Part shown: positions 19,866 through 31,942 of the stretch, in pieces | How positions within the stretch are numbered: the stretch's first letter is position 1 | Layout of the letters: every line of letters starts with the position of its first letter | Origin: Adiantum capillus-veneris | Lineage: Eukaryota; Streptophyta; Polypodiopsida; Polypodiales; Pteridaceae | DNA: 64,000 bases | Direction of reading: 5' to 3' | NCBI GenBank assembly: GCA_014529385.2 | Contig: CM043953.1 | Coordinates: 79,164,338 to 79,228,337, forward strand | Program-made: the position numbers and the translations under genes | Notes under the pieces: model-generated | Told to the model about the DNA's origin: nothing | Seen by the model: the letters and a program-made list of their open reading frames with translations, nothing else | Databases searched by the model: none

Positions 19866-21865
19866 GTTTTTAAGAGCATCAAGCTCAGCTTTGATCTTAA
19901 CAAAAAGGGATCTAGCTTCATTCCAGTTTATTGGTGAGCAGATCCATGTCCTCTTGGATGTATTTCTCCATCACATCCCTGGTGTAGCATGTATCTGGGT
20001 CAACTCTAGTGAGTTGAAACAGGTTTCTAGCAATGCATAACACCTTCTTCTTCTTTATATATATGCGGCATCCTTCAAGGGCTAGCTTTTCTTCCTGCAA
20101 AAAAATTTCATCAAAGAATATTCTCAGGTTTGAGACCTTGTAAGCCTCCTCATACATCACACAGCTCCTCTGTCTCCACATAGCCCACATGAATTCTGCC
20201 CTAATGTGATTCCAAATAATAGAAGGAAAGCCTATGTAGTCTCCTAGATGCACATGTTTCCAAGTGATGACACGGCCAAGGTAGAGCAGGGCAAGTTTCC
20301 AAAAAGGGATATTAAGCAGACATTGGGCTCAATCTTGATGAGAGCCCGACCTGCACCAGCCTTTGACCTGACCATACAACTTTGTAGAGAAGGAGCCAAA
20401 GAAGAGTAGCTTTCTTGGGAAAGCAAGTCTCGTCCCAGAGAGTTTTGAAATTAAACATCCATTGTTTCCTATCCAGAGAAAGCCCCCATCTCTTATTGAG
20501 AATGATGTGAATGGGAAGGGAGATGGGTTTGGGGTAAACTTGAGGGTGAAGGAGAGAGAAACCTCCTGGCCACACTATCCCTTTGAGAGAGAGGGAGGGG
20601 GAGCACTTCAAGAGCCATCTGAGAGAGTTAGGGAGGAGGGCCAATCTACGCTTGAGATAGGACAACTCCCAAGGTCGTAGCTAAACCTTTAGGGAAAGCT
20701 CCATATTAGAGAGCCAAACAAATGCTGGAGGAGACCAGTATCTTTTGTTGTGGATGATGAGAGCTAGTCTTGACTTGTCTACTGGAAGATACTTCAGGGT
20801 GACCCAGGGCCACCAAATGGAGTCATGAGCAGCAAAGGTTGACTATGGTTGGACTTCCAATTAGGGGAGAACACAGACCTGTGCCTATTCCAAGATCCCC
20901 AGACTGAACGTAGAAGGTCAGAGTCTAAAGCAGATGAGTGAGGGCTCAACAACAAAGTGAGAAAAGGAAATTTATTCCATCCTTTTGAGCTGGAGGCTCT
21001 GAATTTGAGAGTGTTTCTCAGCAGGAGTACTGACCACTCTTCACTGGGCTGATGGATTGCTTTGACCACTAGCTTTATGGCTAGTTTATCAGCTAAGGTG
21101 AGGATGTTGATGATGCCTAAACCTCCCTTCTCTTTTGGTAAACAAAAAATGTCCCATTTGACCTTAGCTCTACCTTTAGTGAAGGGGTCCCCAGACCATA
21201 GGAAGTTACAACAGACTTTGACAAGTTCCTTGAGGTGACAGCAGGGGGTCTCCAACATGAGAGGAAGAAGACCACATAGGCTATCAAGAAATGATTGATG
21301 ATGATGAATCTACCCATTAGAGAACTTTGGAATCCTTTCCATCTTTCCAGTTTGGTCTAAAATATTTCTAAGACGACCCACTTTCACCTATCTTTGAGCG
21401 AAATTTCAAAACCCATGGGGATACCAAGCAGCTGAAAGGGCTGGTGAGGGAGGATCAATTTGCAGCTTGAAGCCAAAAGCCATTGAGGGAGTTCAGAGGA
21501 GCCTTGCTTGACTCTAGTCTTTGTGTGATTGATTCACGAGCAAGAGGCAGTGCAGAATATATGCAAGCATTGCCAGAATTCCCATAGAGTCTCTTCTTCA
21601 TTAGCAAGTAAACCATTGGTATCATTCGCAAATTGAGAGAGACATTGCTGCCCACCAGATTTTGGCAGGTTTATGCCTTTAACTTTCCCTTCAAGCAACT
21701 TGCATTTGACCAAGCAATTCAGACCATCAACAACTACTGCAAATAATAGGGGAGCGAGGGGGCAGCCCTGTCTAACTAACCTGTTTAGGGTAAAAAAGTT
21801 GGAAGGGTTATCTCTCTAGTTGGACTTTCCTTACCATGAGGCAAAGCATGTTGCGAGGCTACATT
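19866..21865 (-). pseudogene. LINE (L1-type) reverse transcriptase, decayed
   Basis: On the minus strand, starting near 21830, the translation has RQGCPLAPLLFAVVVDGLN (RT motif B region). FANDTNGLL follows at about 21635, where the catalytic FADD is expected, so one Asp is Asn. Then come PLNSLNGFWL and a frame with FLWSGDPFTKGRAKVKWDIF...EKGGLGI (20794-21258). The zf-RVT domain is at 20312-20665 (LWDETCFPKKATLLWLLLYK), and the C-terminal tail is FMWAMWRQRS at 19918-20253. Several frameshifts separate these pieces. The endonuclease part is missing, as in a truncated insertion. It is non-functional. Confidence 0.75.
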
Positions 21866-22819
21866 TAGTCTCTTCATGCTCTCAACCTGGATTGGCAGTT
21901 ACGGTGGGGTTTTTTATTGATGCAGATTGATAACAAGTCAAGGACTTCTATTTTGTCGGTGAGTTACGTCAGCCACTTACTTTCATGGAAAGAGTTTACT
22001 TGTATGATCGTACTTCAATGGATGAAAAAGACACGATTACTATGGAAAGTTACTTTTACACATGTGTAATAGCACAAGCATGCTCATTGCCAATGGTGTA
22101 TCTTTGTGGAGTGGAACCAATGGATTTACATGTAGAAGAAGGAATGTTGTGTGCGTGTGTTGAGAAGAAGGATTTTGTGTTGCAACTGTGTATTTCTTTA
22201 TTAATGAAGTTTTGAAAGGTTACTATGTTTTGTCTGTGCTAAGGTATTAGTATTAACGTTGTTAGTTCTGTGTAATGTAAAGTACAGTAAGTAGAAAGTA
22301 GATCTGTGAGAGCTAATGAAGTGTGTTAGTGTGTAACAGTAGGTGTATTAGTTGTGAGTAGGTAGGTAGAGTGTGTGTGTGTGTGCTCGCACGCAAGCCG
22401 TGGCGACCTTATCCCCCCAAAAAATAAATAAACAAATTTTAAATAAAAATAAATAAAAATTTTAAAGGTAGGACTGGGATTGGGAATATCTCCCAGACCC
22501 AAGCCCAAGCTCACGCGCAGGCTCAGGCCTCAGTCGCCCTTTAAAAATTACGTATTTTAGTTTCACACGTAGCTAAAAATCGACTTTTTTGAGGACCAAC
22601 GGAGCTTCAACTAACCGAACGTTGTGCTGTAAAGCACACCGCGACCCTCTGAGTAACACGCTTGTTTCGAGCTATCACACACTTTAATAAAAAAAACCGA
22701 TCATTAGAAAACATCAAAAAACATTATTAAAAAAAAAAACGAGTGAAAACAGACGCCTAAAAAAGTAAGCGGTTAACCTTCGAGGTTATTCGTCGACGCT
22801 TGTAGGGTGTCAAAGGCAC
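21866..22819. other. Unassigned, one 76-aa ORF
   Basis: A small plus-strand ORF (21985-22215) has no recognisable domain. From about 22540 the sequence lies directly upstream of a Ty3 gag and may be its leader or LTR, but I found neither a primer-binding site nor a second LTR. Confidence 0.35.
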
Positions 22820-25800
22820 ATGCATCTGTGCTCTGGTCGTGTGCTAGAGATGGAGCGACTAGAGAGAATTTCGACTTACGCGAGTTCTCAATATCCACCT
22901 TTCTTAGGTTCCGGGCCCTCGGCGTGGACCCAAGGTAGTACAAACCAAGACCCGAACATAGTGGCTAGTGACTCTTCCTCTGACTACGACGTCATGGAGG
23001 GTTTCCCAATGCCTAATCCCGATAGCTCAAGCCAAGACATGCATGCCATGGGTCCACGGTCCGGGCCGAGCATGCTTAGCCACTTGAAGGAAACCTTTAG
23101 TAGAGCCACTGGCTCTAAAAATGGAGCTAATGATGTAAATGAGGGGGGTGGGGAAGTAAATTCTCCATTCATGACCAATGTAGACCCTATGCCCTTAGAG
23201 AATGTGCACGTGAATACTCCATTCACTGCACCCCCTGACACTTCAGAACTATTCCCCTCTGAGGTTATATTACTTGATGGTAGAAGCCTTGCCGAAGTGC
23301 AAGAGGTTGACCAGTATATCCTTGCAGCAGCGAGGGAAAAGGAAATTGAGAGCTTACCGCAAGGCAGAGCAATGAAGAGAGTTAAAAGGAAAGCTCCTAT
23401 GTCAATATCCTTGCCGAGAGAGCAATCGAGTGCTCCTGACTTAGCAACCTCTAAGGACCAACCCCTAGAAAGCAACATTGCATCTAGCTCAAAAGACACC
23501 CCTAGCACCTCAAGCTTAGGTGGAGCGTTCCTAAATGAGAACTCGGAGTACGAAACTACAAATAGAAACTCTGACTGACCTATACACAGGTCACACCTAT
23601 CACGTGGGTTGGTTAGATGTCCTACAATCCACAATGGATGCTACTAGTGTGGAGGATCAACAACAAAGAGTTTGTGAGGTCATCCATAGGATCATTGAGT
23701 TAGGGAGACAAAACAAGGGGATCAACATGCCTTCAACGGGTCTCATGAGATTCTTGGATACGAGAAAGGCTAAACAACCGACCTTATCGCAAATGGAGAC
23801 TCCCTCGGTAATTCCGATGGATCCCCCAAATGTTGTTTTGCCAGGGGTCTCGGTGCAATTTGAGCCCACAAGTAATAGCTTTACCTTTCACCTTCACTCA
23901 CGGTGCCTGCTCACTTAGGTGACTTGGCAACATTTGCTCAAGCTATTGGTCGATCTATTGCTGAGAATATGAGTAACACGCCTGATAGAGAGCCTAGAAG
24001 TAAAGCAGTACAAATAGCCAAGCTGACACAAAAATTTAGAGGAGACGGGGATGTGAGAAAGCATATCGAAGTGTTTGAACAAATATGCGATTCTCTAGGA
24101 GAACACAATGACCTACATAAGAGTAATGCTTTAAGCCTAACCTTAAAAGGGAAGGCAGGGAATTGGTATAGAACCTTAAGGGTGGAAGAAAAAACGATTT
24201 ACTTGAATAAGCGCTTCAATAATAATCAATTGCTTGATAGATTCATTAGGGGATTACGACATGAGGATATCTACAATGGCCTAGTCATTAGAGGTATCAC
24301 CACTTGGGAAGCAGTCACCACCAATGCAATGCAATTGGAGGATAATTTAATGATTCAAGGAGAAAGAGTGTCTGTTGAGCCTAAATCTATTAGCTCGCAA
24401 GCATCAGGGCATCATCCACTGACCCTAAAGCCTATTGCTAAGGAGCCAAAGATATCTGAGATGACTTTAGCAGATCTCACCAAGCCTATTCAAGAGAGTC
24501 TTAGAGACAATCGTGCTTCGCAAAACAATCATATGTATCCAAGAAGGGAGCAAAAATGGTGCTTATTATGCTATGGACCGCATAGTACCAGTGAATGCCC
24601 TACTTTTAGAGTAAATTCCAATGGGAATTGCAATGCCTGTGGAAGGTATGGTCATCAAGTTAAGGATTGCATAGTATTTAAGCGCGCGATGGCCAATAGA
24701 CCAACCTTAGCATGGACAGACCCACCTCGAGTGCCTGCATTGATGCTGGCCCCACCTCTTGAACAAACAACACAACACATAGTCCCTAAGGCCCAAAATG
24801 TTGTTCAAATAACACCCTTATCACCTCCAGTGCTAGGACCGCAACCACCACATCTGAAAAGAACTTATATGAATCAAGTGGGTTGTGAGTCATCTATTGC
24901 TTGTTTGGAAGGCTGTGAGGAAGATATAGACCCTAATATTGCCTATGGGATGGATGTGCTTGAAGAAAGTCCACAATACTACATGGAGGACTATTGGAGA
25001 CAAGTCAAACTTGTATATCAAGTAGCTGCTCTTGCGACAAGAGGCCAAAATATCAATTACACTGCTAAGAGACCACCTCTTCAATGCTATGAGTGTGGAG
25101 GTCCACATCGTGTAGCCGAGTGTCCTATTAGGCTACAAAAGAACACCACACTAATGAAAACCAATCAAGTGAGCACGTCTACAATGCCGATACTCATGTG
25201 TAATCGATGTGGCATAGATCATTTGATTGCCCAATGTCCAAATAATCCAAATACACCAAAGATCACGCCATTAAACTTGATTGAAGTTACCGAGGAGCCA
25301 TCACAAAGTACACCTGTGGTACCAGAAAACGTACTCGCACGATCGATGCTCCAAAAACAAAATTATATTCTTGAGGAAAGAGACACGGCATCAATTACCC
25401 AATCTCATGAAAAGAAGAAAACACAAAGGAAGAGATCGCAAAAGCAATGAAGTCAGACCGTAGTTCAAAGACCAACATAGGGACTGGTGACGACCACTAA
25501 GATAGAAACCAATAAGGAAGATCTTCATGAGCCACAATGGCCAGGATCCAAGAAGAAGATAGGAATTAATCCAAACCCTACAGAGGAGATTGAGCGAGTC
25601 AAGCAATTAAGGAGTTTGGTAGAAGATACCCAAAGGGATCTAAAACCAGCACCTAGGCAGATCCAGATTACAGACACCGTGTTCCCTACGCAAAAACAAC
25701 CTCACCAAGTCCATAGACCCTTATCCATACCTAGTGTCATCCAAGAAGAAAGTGATTTAAAGTCATGGGAAAGTGGGCATACTCACTTCTTGATGGAAAG

Positions 25801-26149
25801 AATGTTTACAGAGGGACTACCTGATCCTATTGAAGAAATGGAAATCCCATCTTCCCCACGTCAAGGGACTGAAGTCCAAAGGGTGCAGTTAAACATTGCC
25901 AAATTGATGGATTTTCTTTCTTCAAAAGCTAGAACCACCATGATGTCCAAACTATATAAAGACCCTCAGCTAGTCTTAGCTCTTCTTGCCTTCCTCAATG
26001 GAGAACTAAAGTTTGGGCTACCACAATTTGTTCAGATGGATGGAGTTGGGGAGATGCCAATAGAAGAGGAAAACTTAGATCCACAACCCAACCTAGATGA
26101 GAACCTTGTTATAGAAATACCTGTTAACAAGTTGGGACAATACTTTTGA
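22820..26149 (+). pseudogene. Ty3-type Gag, broken by frameshifts and stops
   Basis: Three frames overlap in order: 22820-23578 (Ser/Pro-rich N-terminal region), 23535-23918, then 23903-25450. After two in-frame stops (25448 and 25478) the last frame resumes at 25487-26149. The capsid-type gag domain is at 24000-24360 (KFRGDGDVRKHIEVFEQICD, GKAGNWYRTL, LLDRFIRGLRHED) but is internally deleted between WYRTLRV and LLDRF. Four Cys/His knuckles follow at 24560-24680, 25085-25130 and 25196-25245. One is canonical (C-X2-C-X4-H-X4-C); three have X3. Gag normally packages element RNA; this copy cannot make a continuous protein. Confidence 0.75.
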
Positions 26150-26278
26150 GGGAGATGAATCCAATGCAACCATACCAATCACTACCAAGGGATTAACTGT
26201 GAAGGGAATCCTTGATGGGGGCAGTGGGGTTAGCATTGTGACAATAATGAATCCAAAACAAAGGTTATGCTTGTGAAA
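26138..26278 (+). pseudogene. Retropepsin fragment of the same Ty3 element
   Basis: In the frame shifted from the end of gag, the translation is GLTVKGILDGGSGVSIVTIM, an aspartic protease active-site region with D-G-G-S-G in place of the more usual D-T/S-G. It breaks off near 26275, where a LINE fragment begins. RT, RNase H and integrase are absent. Confidence 0.65.
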
Positions 26279-27035
26279 ACCAACCATAAGGAGAATTCAT
26301 GCATTGTGTACAACATTGAGACACTTGAAATTGTTGAGAGCTTCAAGTACCTCGGCCTTGAGGTTCAACCGATCACACAAGTGGCATGAATGTGCTATGC
26401 GTCATTTGGAAGTCGAGAAGAGAGCGTACTATGCATTTGAGAACACATGTAATGCAAAAAATATCAAATGTTGGGTTCTAAAAAAGTACCTTCTTGACAC
26501 ATTAGCGACACTGATTCTTATTTATGGAGTTGAAGTGTGGGGCGGGAGCATCTCAAAGTCTACTTGGAAAGAGTTTGAGAATGTCCAAATGCATCTGATT
26601 ACAAACACCATATATGGTCCTACTTCTTGAGTTGGGATCTCTTCCAATTGAGGTTATGGGAATGGAAAGGGTTGTGGACTACATGATAAAGATTCATCAA
26701 AACCCCTCACATCAACTTTCTACAATTGCATGGGAAGCAAGCAAAAAGTTCAAAAGACACATAAAAGTAAGATCTTGAGCACGGGATGGATGCAAGACAT
26801 AAAGAAGTGGTTCGGGATATGGGATATTGCGTTACACTTGCTACATGATGCCTTAATAGACTCTCAAGGGAATGAAGCTTTTCTACAATGCCAATGTATT
26901 ACGGCTTGGGAGGAATCCAATGGGTCACACTGCATACATTATACCACCCATATTGCCCCCAACTACAAAACCATGTTCTTTGTTGAAAGAGAAAATAGAA
27001 CTCACCCTTACAAGATTGAGCCTATCCTTTTATGA
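26279..27035 (+). pseudogene. LINE reverse transcriptase C-terminal fragment (second family)
   Basis: The translation across two frames contains ESFKYLGLEVQP, then WHECAMRHLEVEKRAYYAFE, LLDTLATLILIYGVEVWGG and WKEFENVQMHLI (26304-26630). It continues as MQDIKKWFGIWDIALHLL at 26730-27035. This FKYLG...LIYGVEVWG...E pattern is the conserved region downstream of the RT catalytic core in several non-LTR lineages and differs from the zf-RVT type at 2877 and 19866. It begins abruptly inside the Ty3 protease sequence. It is broken and non-functional. Confidence 0.65.
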
Positions 27036-27390
27036 GTGATACACACTATCGTAGCCATTTAGCTTATCCCTCCGACAAGGTGTAGGGGCAACGATAAAGA
27101 GTCAAATTGATTCTGCACATTATACCCACTGCAAGTTTGAGAGTCTGAGTACTACGCACTACTAGAGTGCTCAGCTTTTGGTCACATTCAAACTTGCTTC
27201 CCTAACATTTTTAGCCATGACTTAGATCTACACACTTTCCTCTCCCAGCCACAATATGGGTTCTCCATTGCGACTCTCATCACCACAATTTTGGAGCATC
27301 AAGAATCACTCATCAGCCACACACATACTACATCACATGTAACTTTGATCCCATAGGTCATATTTGACCTCTAAGGAAAATAATAAAATT

Positions 27391-27394
<4 letters not shown>
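27036..27394. other. No recognisable gene
   Basis: This may be the 3' untranslated region of the LINE fragment; no repeat partner was found. Confidence 0.4.
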
Positions 27395-27431
<37 letters not shown>

Positions 27432-27463
27432 ATCCCCTCCCCCTTTATATAAACCTCCCTATG

Positions 27464-27496
<33 letters not shown>

Positions 27497-27647
27497 TCCT
27501 CTATCCCGTCCCCCTTTATATATATATATATATATATTCCCCCCTCCTTCTCCCTCTCTCTATAAGCAAGTGAGAAATAACACTCACTTTCTTACAGAGA
27601 GAGAAATAGAGAGGGAGATGCAGAAAGGAAGAGAGAGAGAGAAAGGG

Positions 27648-27697
<50 letters not shown>

Positions 27698-27846
27698 GGG
27701 GGGGGAGGGAGGAAGGAAGAGAAAGAGGGACATACAAAAACAAAAAAAAAGGATCACTCACTCATACACACCCTCTCTACCTCTATCTCCCTCTTTATCA
27801 CTATCTCTCTCTCTTCCTCTCTCCCTGTCTAACTCCCTCATTCACA

Positions 27847-27901
<55 letters not shown>

Positions 27902-27911
27902 GAGAGAGTAC
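27395..27911. repeat. Microsatellite cluster with a 19-bp G run
   Basis: CT tracts (27395-27425, 27465-27495), AT tracts (27516-27535, 27647-27666), GA tracts (27666-27686, 27850-27910) and 19 consecutive G at 27687-27705. All ORFs across it are artefacts. Confidence 0.95.
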
Positions 27912-27914
27912 CAC

Positions 27915-28450
27915 ATATGTCCGATCCATATTCATGACTTGGAAATTCAAGGATGTATGATACTCTTGAATCTCTAGCATTCCATCCTTTACTTGTGTAT
28001 CCCACACCTTGCTTTCATGGCCGTTAATCATAGCTACCTTGTAGCAATGGAGACTAGGAGTTTGGGGAAAATTGAGCCGTTTCACTAACTTGTAGTTAAT
28101 GAAGTTGTGCAAAGCCACATTGCTTACCGATATTCTCACCTTGTGACCTTGGATAAACCCATGCATGCACACCAACTCATGTGGGCCAAAGGTTGGCTAC
28201 CACATTCAGGTTGTAATATAGCACTCGTTCACCGCTTTGGTGTGTTTTACTTTCACATTGGAAAAGCAAGAAGAGGACTCACGATGTAGCAACTACACCA
28301 TGTGCACCGCTTTCTCTTTAGTTGGGGCATCATATTCCAACTAGGACAATCCTTTTTGCCATGTCCACTCCCTAAAAAGTTAGAACATAGCTTTTTCTTC
28401 TTTGCTTTCTCAAACTCATCACTAGAGAGACAACAAAAGCAAATGCTACA
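27915..28450 (-). pseudogene. Ty3 gag zinc-knuckle and protease relic
   Basis: On the minus strand, KLCSNFLGSGHGKKDCPSW at about 28400 resembles a gag knuckle in which one Cys is lost. Then, at 28150-27920, KVRISVSNVALHNFINYKLV occupies the place of the protease active-site block (usual form: D-S-G/A-x-H-N-F-I). It is followed by YKVAMINGHESKVWDTQV and a QVMNMDRTYVVL stretch like the end of the protease fold. The catalytic Asp is not preserved. It ends in the GA microsatellite. A dead fragment. Confidence 0.5.
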
Positions 28451-29480
28451 ATGTACATAGTGATATGTGCGAAGGTGATTGCTGCCATTGTTGTTGTGTA
28501 TATGCCTTATAGGGAGTCATGGCACTGTTGTATATTTTTTAACTTTAGAAAATGTCTAAATTTTGTTTAAAAGTGTACATATGTCAAGAACCTCATTGTG
28601 GCACAGTAGTCTCAACTACAAAGTTCAATGTAAGCAAAACCAACCAAATATAGTAACTAGTATGCGCGACCATCACATATATGTTGAGAGATCATAACAA
28701 GTGGAAAAATGATTTTTGATATGAAAGTTGAGGGATATTTTCCGAGCCCTTTGGGTTTCTTATACTAAAAAAGGGTCATTTTTTGGGCCCAAAAAGGATA
28801 TGCATAAACTTGACACATGAGGAAATCTACCATGTATGTAAGCAAGGAAATGCTTGCATATGGGTATGGCTGCAAACCTGCAATTCTTCCCCTTTTGTGT
28901 AGTCCTTTCATGATTTCTTGATGGAAGTGTAGTGTAGTCCCACCTCTCTTCCTTTTTGTTTCTAAGCTTGTGAGGGTGTGAATTAGGGTGTCCTTCCCTC
29001 AAATTTGTATGTAGGTTTGACTATAAGGATGCTAAAATCTTTCCAAAATTAGAATGAGGGAACAAGGAAGCTTGAGTTTTCCATTCAATAGATTGAAGTT
29101 ATAACTTTGCAATTAGAGGCGAGGCCACAAGTTTCCATAAAAAAGATTGCAGTTTTGAATGGGTTTTGTGTTTATGTGTGAGTAGAGCTTTCATGGATGA
29201 ACTTAAATTGTTTTTTATTTTACCTATAAGTGAATTTGTTTCATGAGCTTTTGATCTTCTCATCAGAAACTCGCTCAATATTATAACAAGCAAAATCAGG
29301 AAGGAGGGTTGTGACTTCCTTATTAAGAACACTCTTTGACTTTGGAACATCTTTAGGAAAAGGGTTTGTGAATAACATAGACAATTTTTCACGAAGTGTT
29401 TGTAAATGTCACTTCAAACTCTCATAGTTAGAGGTTTTGCATCTTATGAGCCAAATTTACTTTTTCTCGACAACAATAGA
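28451..29480. other. No recognisable gene
   Basis: Short ORFs only, with no domain or repeat partner that I can identify. Confidence 0.45.
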
Positions 29481-29798
29481 GGCCCACCGCCTTTTGGTAT
29501 TTGGTCGGCATTAATATAACCATCGATATTATCGTTGCTATATACTAATTATGATATCAACGATTATACCGGTGAAATTCTAGGGCAAAATTGTTTGAAA
29601 CAGAGCCATGAGCTCATTTTGAGTTCACAATTGGCAAGAAACACAAGGAGAGGGAGCTTGCTGCAAAGATGTAGGTAACCCTAGGCCCCCTCCCTATAAA
29701 GCCAAGGACCAAAGGCCAGGGGTCAGTCTGAGGGGTACATATATAAAGGGTAGAGGTTGGGTGGAGAGACAGGTTCTAGACTCCCACTAGTTATATGG

Positions 29799-29810
29799 TG
29801 GTATCAGAGA
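29799..29810 (+). promoter_or_regulatory. Initiator-tRNA-Met-type primer-binding site
   Basis: TGGTATCAGAGA is the standard plant retrotransposon primer site complementary to the initiator Met tRNA 3' end, with the last base changed. A TATA-like atataaag lies about 55 bp upstream (29741), as expected near the 3' part of an LTR. An LTR would end just before it, but its start and partner are not identifiable, and the next ~800 bp hold no gag. Confidence 0.55.
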
Positions 29811-30640
29811 CAATCTAGGAAAAGGCAAGCCGTGGAGCCAATTTGGGAAGGGGGCGTGTAGTAACTCTCCCTATCTCATGCTTACGACAAATAAGCTTTG
29901 CCATGCATGGCTACTTAGAGGAGGAGGGAAGAATGGAGTGACCCGTGCCAAATTGCAGGCTGTGAAGCTTGTTGGGAGTGCAAGGGGAAGTGGAGCAAAA
30001 TTTGTTTCTCCATTGTGGGCTCTTGAGCTCTCTACAGGGCACCGCAGGTGATTTCTCTCTCTTCAATGATGCCGCTATTGCTACATACTCAGAAGTTTGT
30101 GTATTTTTCACATGGGAACCCATTAAGTCCAAGGGCTGCCCTTGAGTTCGAGGAAAAAGAAAACCTAAGGGAGGGTGGCCACAACACACACACCCTCACC
30201 TCCTCTATCCTTGCAAGGGTAGAGCAACCTAACAACTTGCAAGTACGGGAAACAAGCAAACATGAGGTGACGCTATATCTTTAAATTCAAAGATTTACAA
30301 AACATTTTGAGAATTTTACAAGTACAGATGTCTTCAATATTCTTTATCTGATGATGCTTTCGATTAGCAAAGTGGCATCAACCATCAGTTGCATCACATA
30401 CAGCCGGTAATATCGAGCAAAACCTTTTTGCTATCTATAAGTTGACAATTTATAGTTATCGGGGATTAGACACGGTCTTTTTTGATGGGCTTTCCAATAA
30501 CGGAGAAGTTCGTGATTGGGCGGTGATCTTTGAATTTTGCGATTGACATCGACGATTGACTACGACTTGACGGTATCAAAATAGCAAGGCTAATCGATTT
30601 TGTTTGCAGTTGTTCATAGCTAGTTTCGATTTGGTTTTAG
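29811..30640. other. No recognisable gene
   Basis: This is the sequence between the primer-binding site at 29799 and the LTR at 30641. No gag-like or other coding sequence was recognised. Confidence 0.4.
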
Positions 30641-31859
30641 TAGGCAATGATAAACATCTTTTGGCATGTGCAAAGTAGTGTGTATATGCATGGGCACAAA
30701 CAAATGTAAATACATGCATTCGAAAGCTTTTCCAATGTGATACTAGGTTTCAAATATGGTAGACAATGTATAAATGGAAAATAGTCATGTTGCGTGCTAG
30801 CAATAGGGTACATCTACTAGGTGTGGAAGCGTTAGATGTGGTTCCAAGTGGCTTCTTTTGGATCTAGGGAACTTTTTTTAGCTTTCTAGAAAGTAGATAA
30901 TGCAAGTGGGAAGTGTGGGCACTCTCATCCCGCTCCCCAAGTTTGACACGTGCTGTAAATGTCTATTTACGACGCTCGATATGCAGCGATGCATGAACCG
31001 CCTTGAAACTGGTCAAAAATAGAATGTGTGTTTGTGTACATGAATTTAGGGTATGAAAGATCAAGCCTAAAAAATTTGGTGGATTTTGGAGGTAAAAACT
31101 GGCCAAAACTGGCCCAAAATAGGGGGTCAAAACTAACCAAAACTAGCCCAAAAAAGGCCAAACAATGATAAAAAAGGGTGTGAATTGGCTACTGTTTGCC
31201 ACATCACTCACAATGCTGTGAGTGTCTAGACTTGAGTAATGTTCTTGGAGTTTATTACCAGAATTTTCACCTCTCTATGTGAAGGAGGAGACGTGGTTTT
31301 TGCAGGTGATCCTATGCAGTCTCATCTTGTTCGCGTCCTATTTTTGAATGCGTAGAGTGAATGAGAGTTTTTTCTCTTCAATTTTTCACTTAAGAGAGTT
31401 TATGGAAGTTATAAGGTTTTCATGAATGTGTTTGTGCAAGGAATTGAGAGAAGAAGGTGCAGCTTTCTACAAGACTATGTGACCCTGTATCGGTGCCAAT
31501 AGGGTTGAGGCTACACCAAAGAGTCCAACTAAGTGGAGTTTGGTGAAGCTTTTGCAATGGTTTGAGAGAGGCCTTTTGTGGCTAGAGTTTTGAGTTTTCT
31601 TTGGTTTTTCTTGTGTCTTTTAGTCACCACCGAGTGCGATTTCAAGCCTTGATCAACTGAACTCACCTCGTAGTATCTGCAAGTAGACATGCAAGGGCTT
31701 GTAGGTGAAGACTTTTGGAGCTTGAAGTGGGGCTGTGGAAAACATTTTCATGGAGTTCTTGAGTGTTTGTGGGTGAGGTGAGTAAAGTAAGTGGATTCCT
31801 TGTGTTTGATTAAGGTGTGAGGGTTTGTGAGTGTGCACACGGTGTCTTTTGCTCCATCA
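30641..31859 (+). repeat. 5' LTR of an old LTR element
   Basis: About 1.2 kb matching 45231-46439 in the same direction. The match runs from taggcaatgataaacatctt to the shared end ggtgtctttt...tccatca, with many substitutions and small indels. It is followed five bases later by a primer-binding-like sequence. The start is less certain than the end (the other copy reads tgggcaatga). Confidence 0.8.
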
Positions 31860-31864
31860 CCCTT

Positions 31865-31885
31865 TGGCGATACTACTGGGGAGCG
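31865..31885 (+). promoter_or_regulatory. Primer-binding site of the 30.6-kb element
   Basis: TGGCGATACTACTGGGGAGCG lies just inside the 5' LTR. It is close to the site proposed at 941-963 and to TGGC...GGGGA-type sites of plant Athila/Tat-like Ty3 elements. Confidence 0.6.
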
Positions 31886-31942
31886 AAGATTTGCTGGCTG
31901 TGCACTCCGGATTTGGATTTTGAGTGCTGATGTTTTCACATT

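Noticed and set aside
27300-27330. Minus-strand CTGATGAG near a GA/CT-rich area
   Set aside because: Lacks the GAA core and stem pairing required for a hammerhead.
30345-30375. CTGATGA motif, possible third hammerhead
   Set aside because: No GAAA follows at stem II distance and no complementary stem I flanks it.
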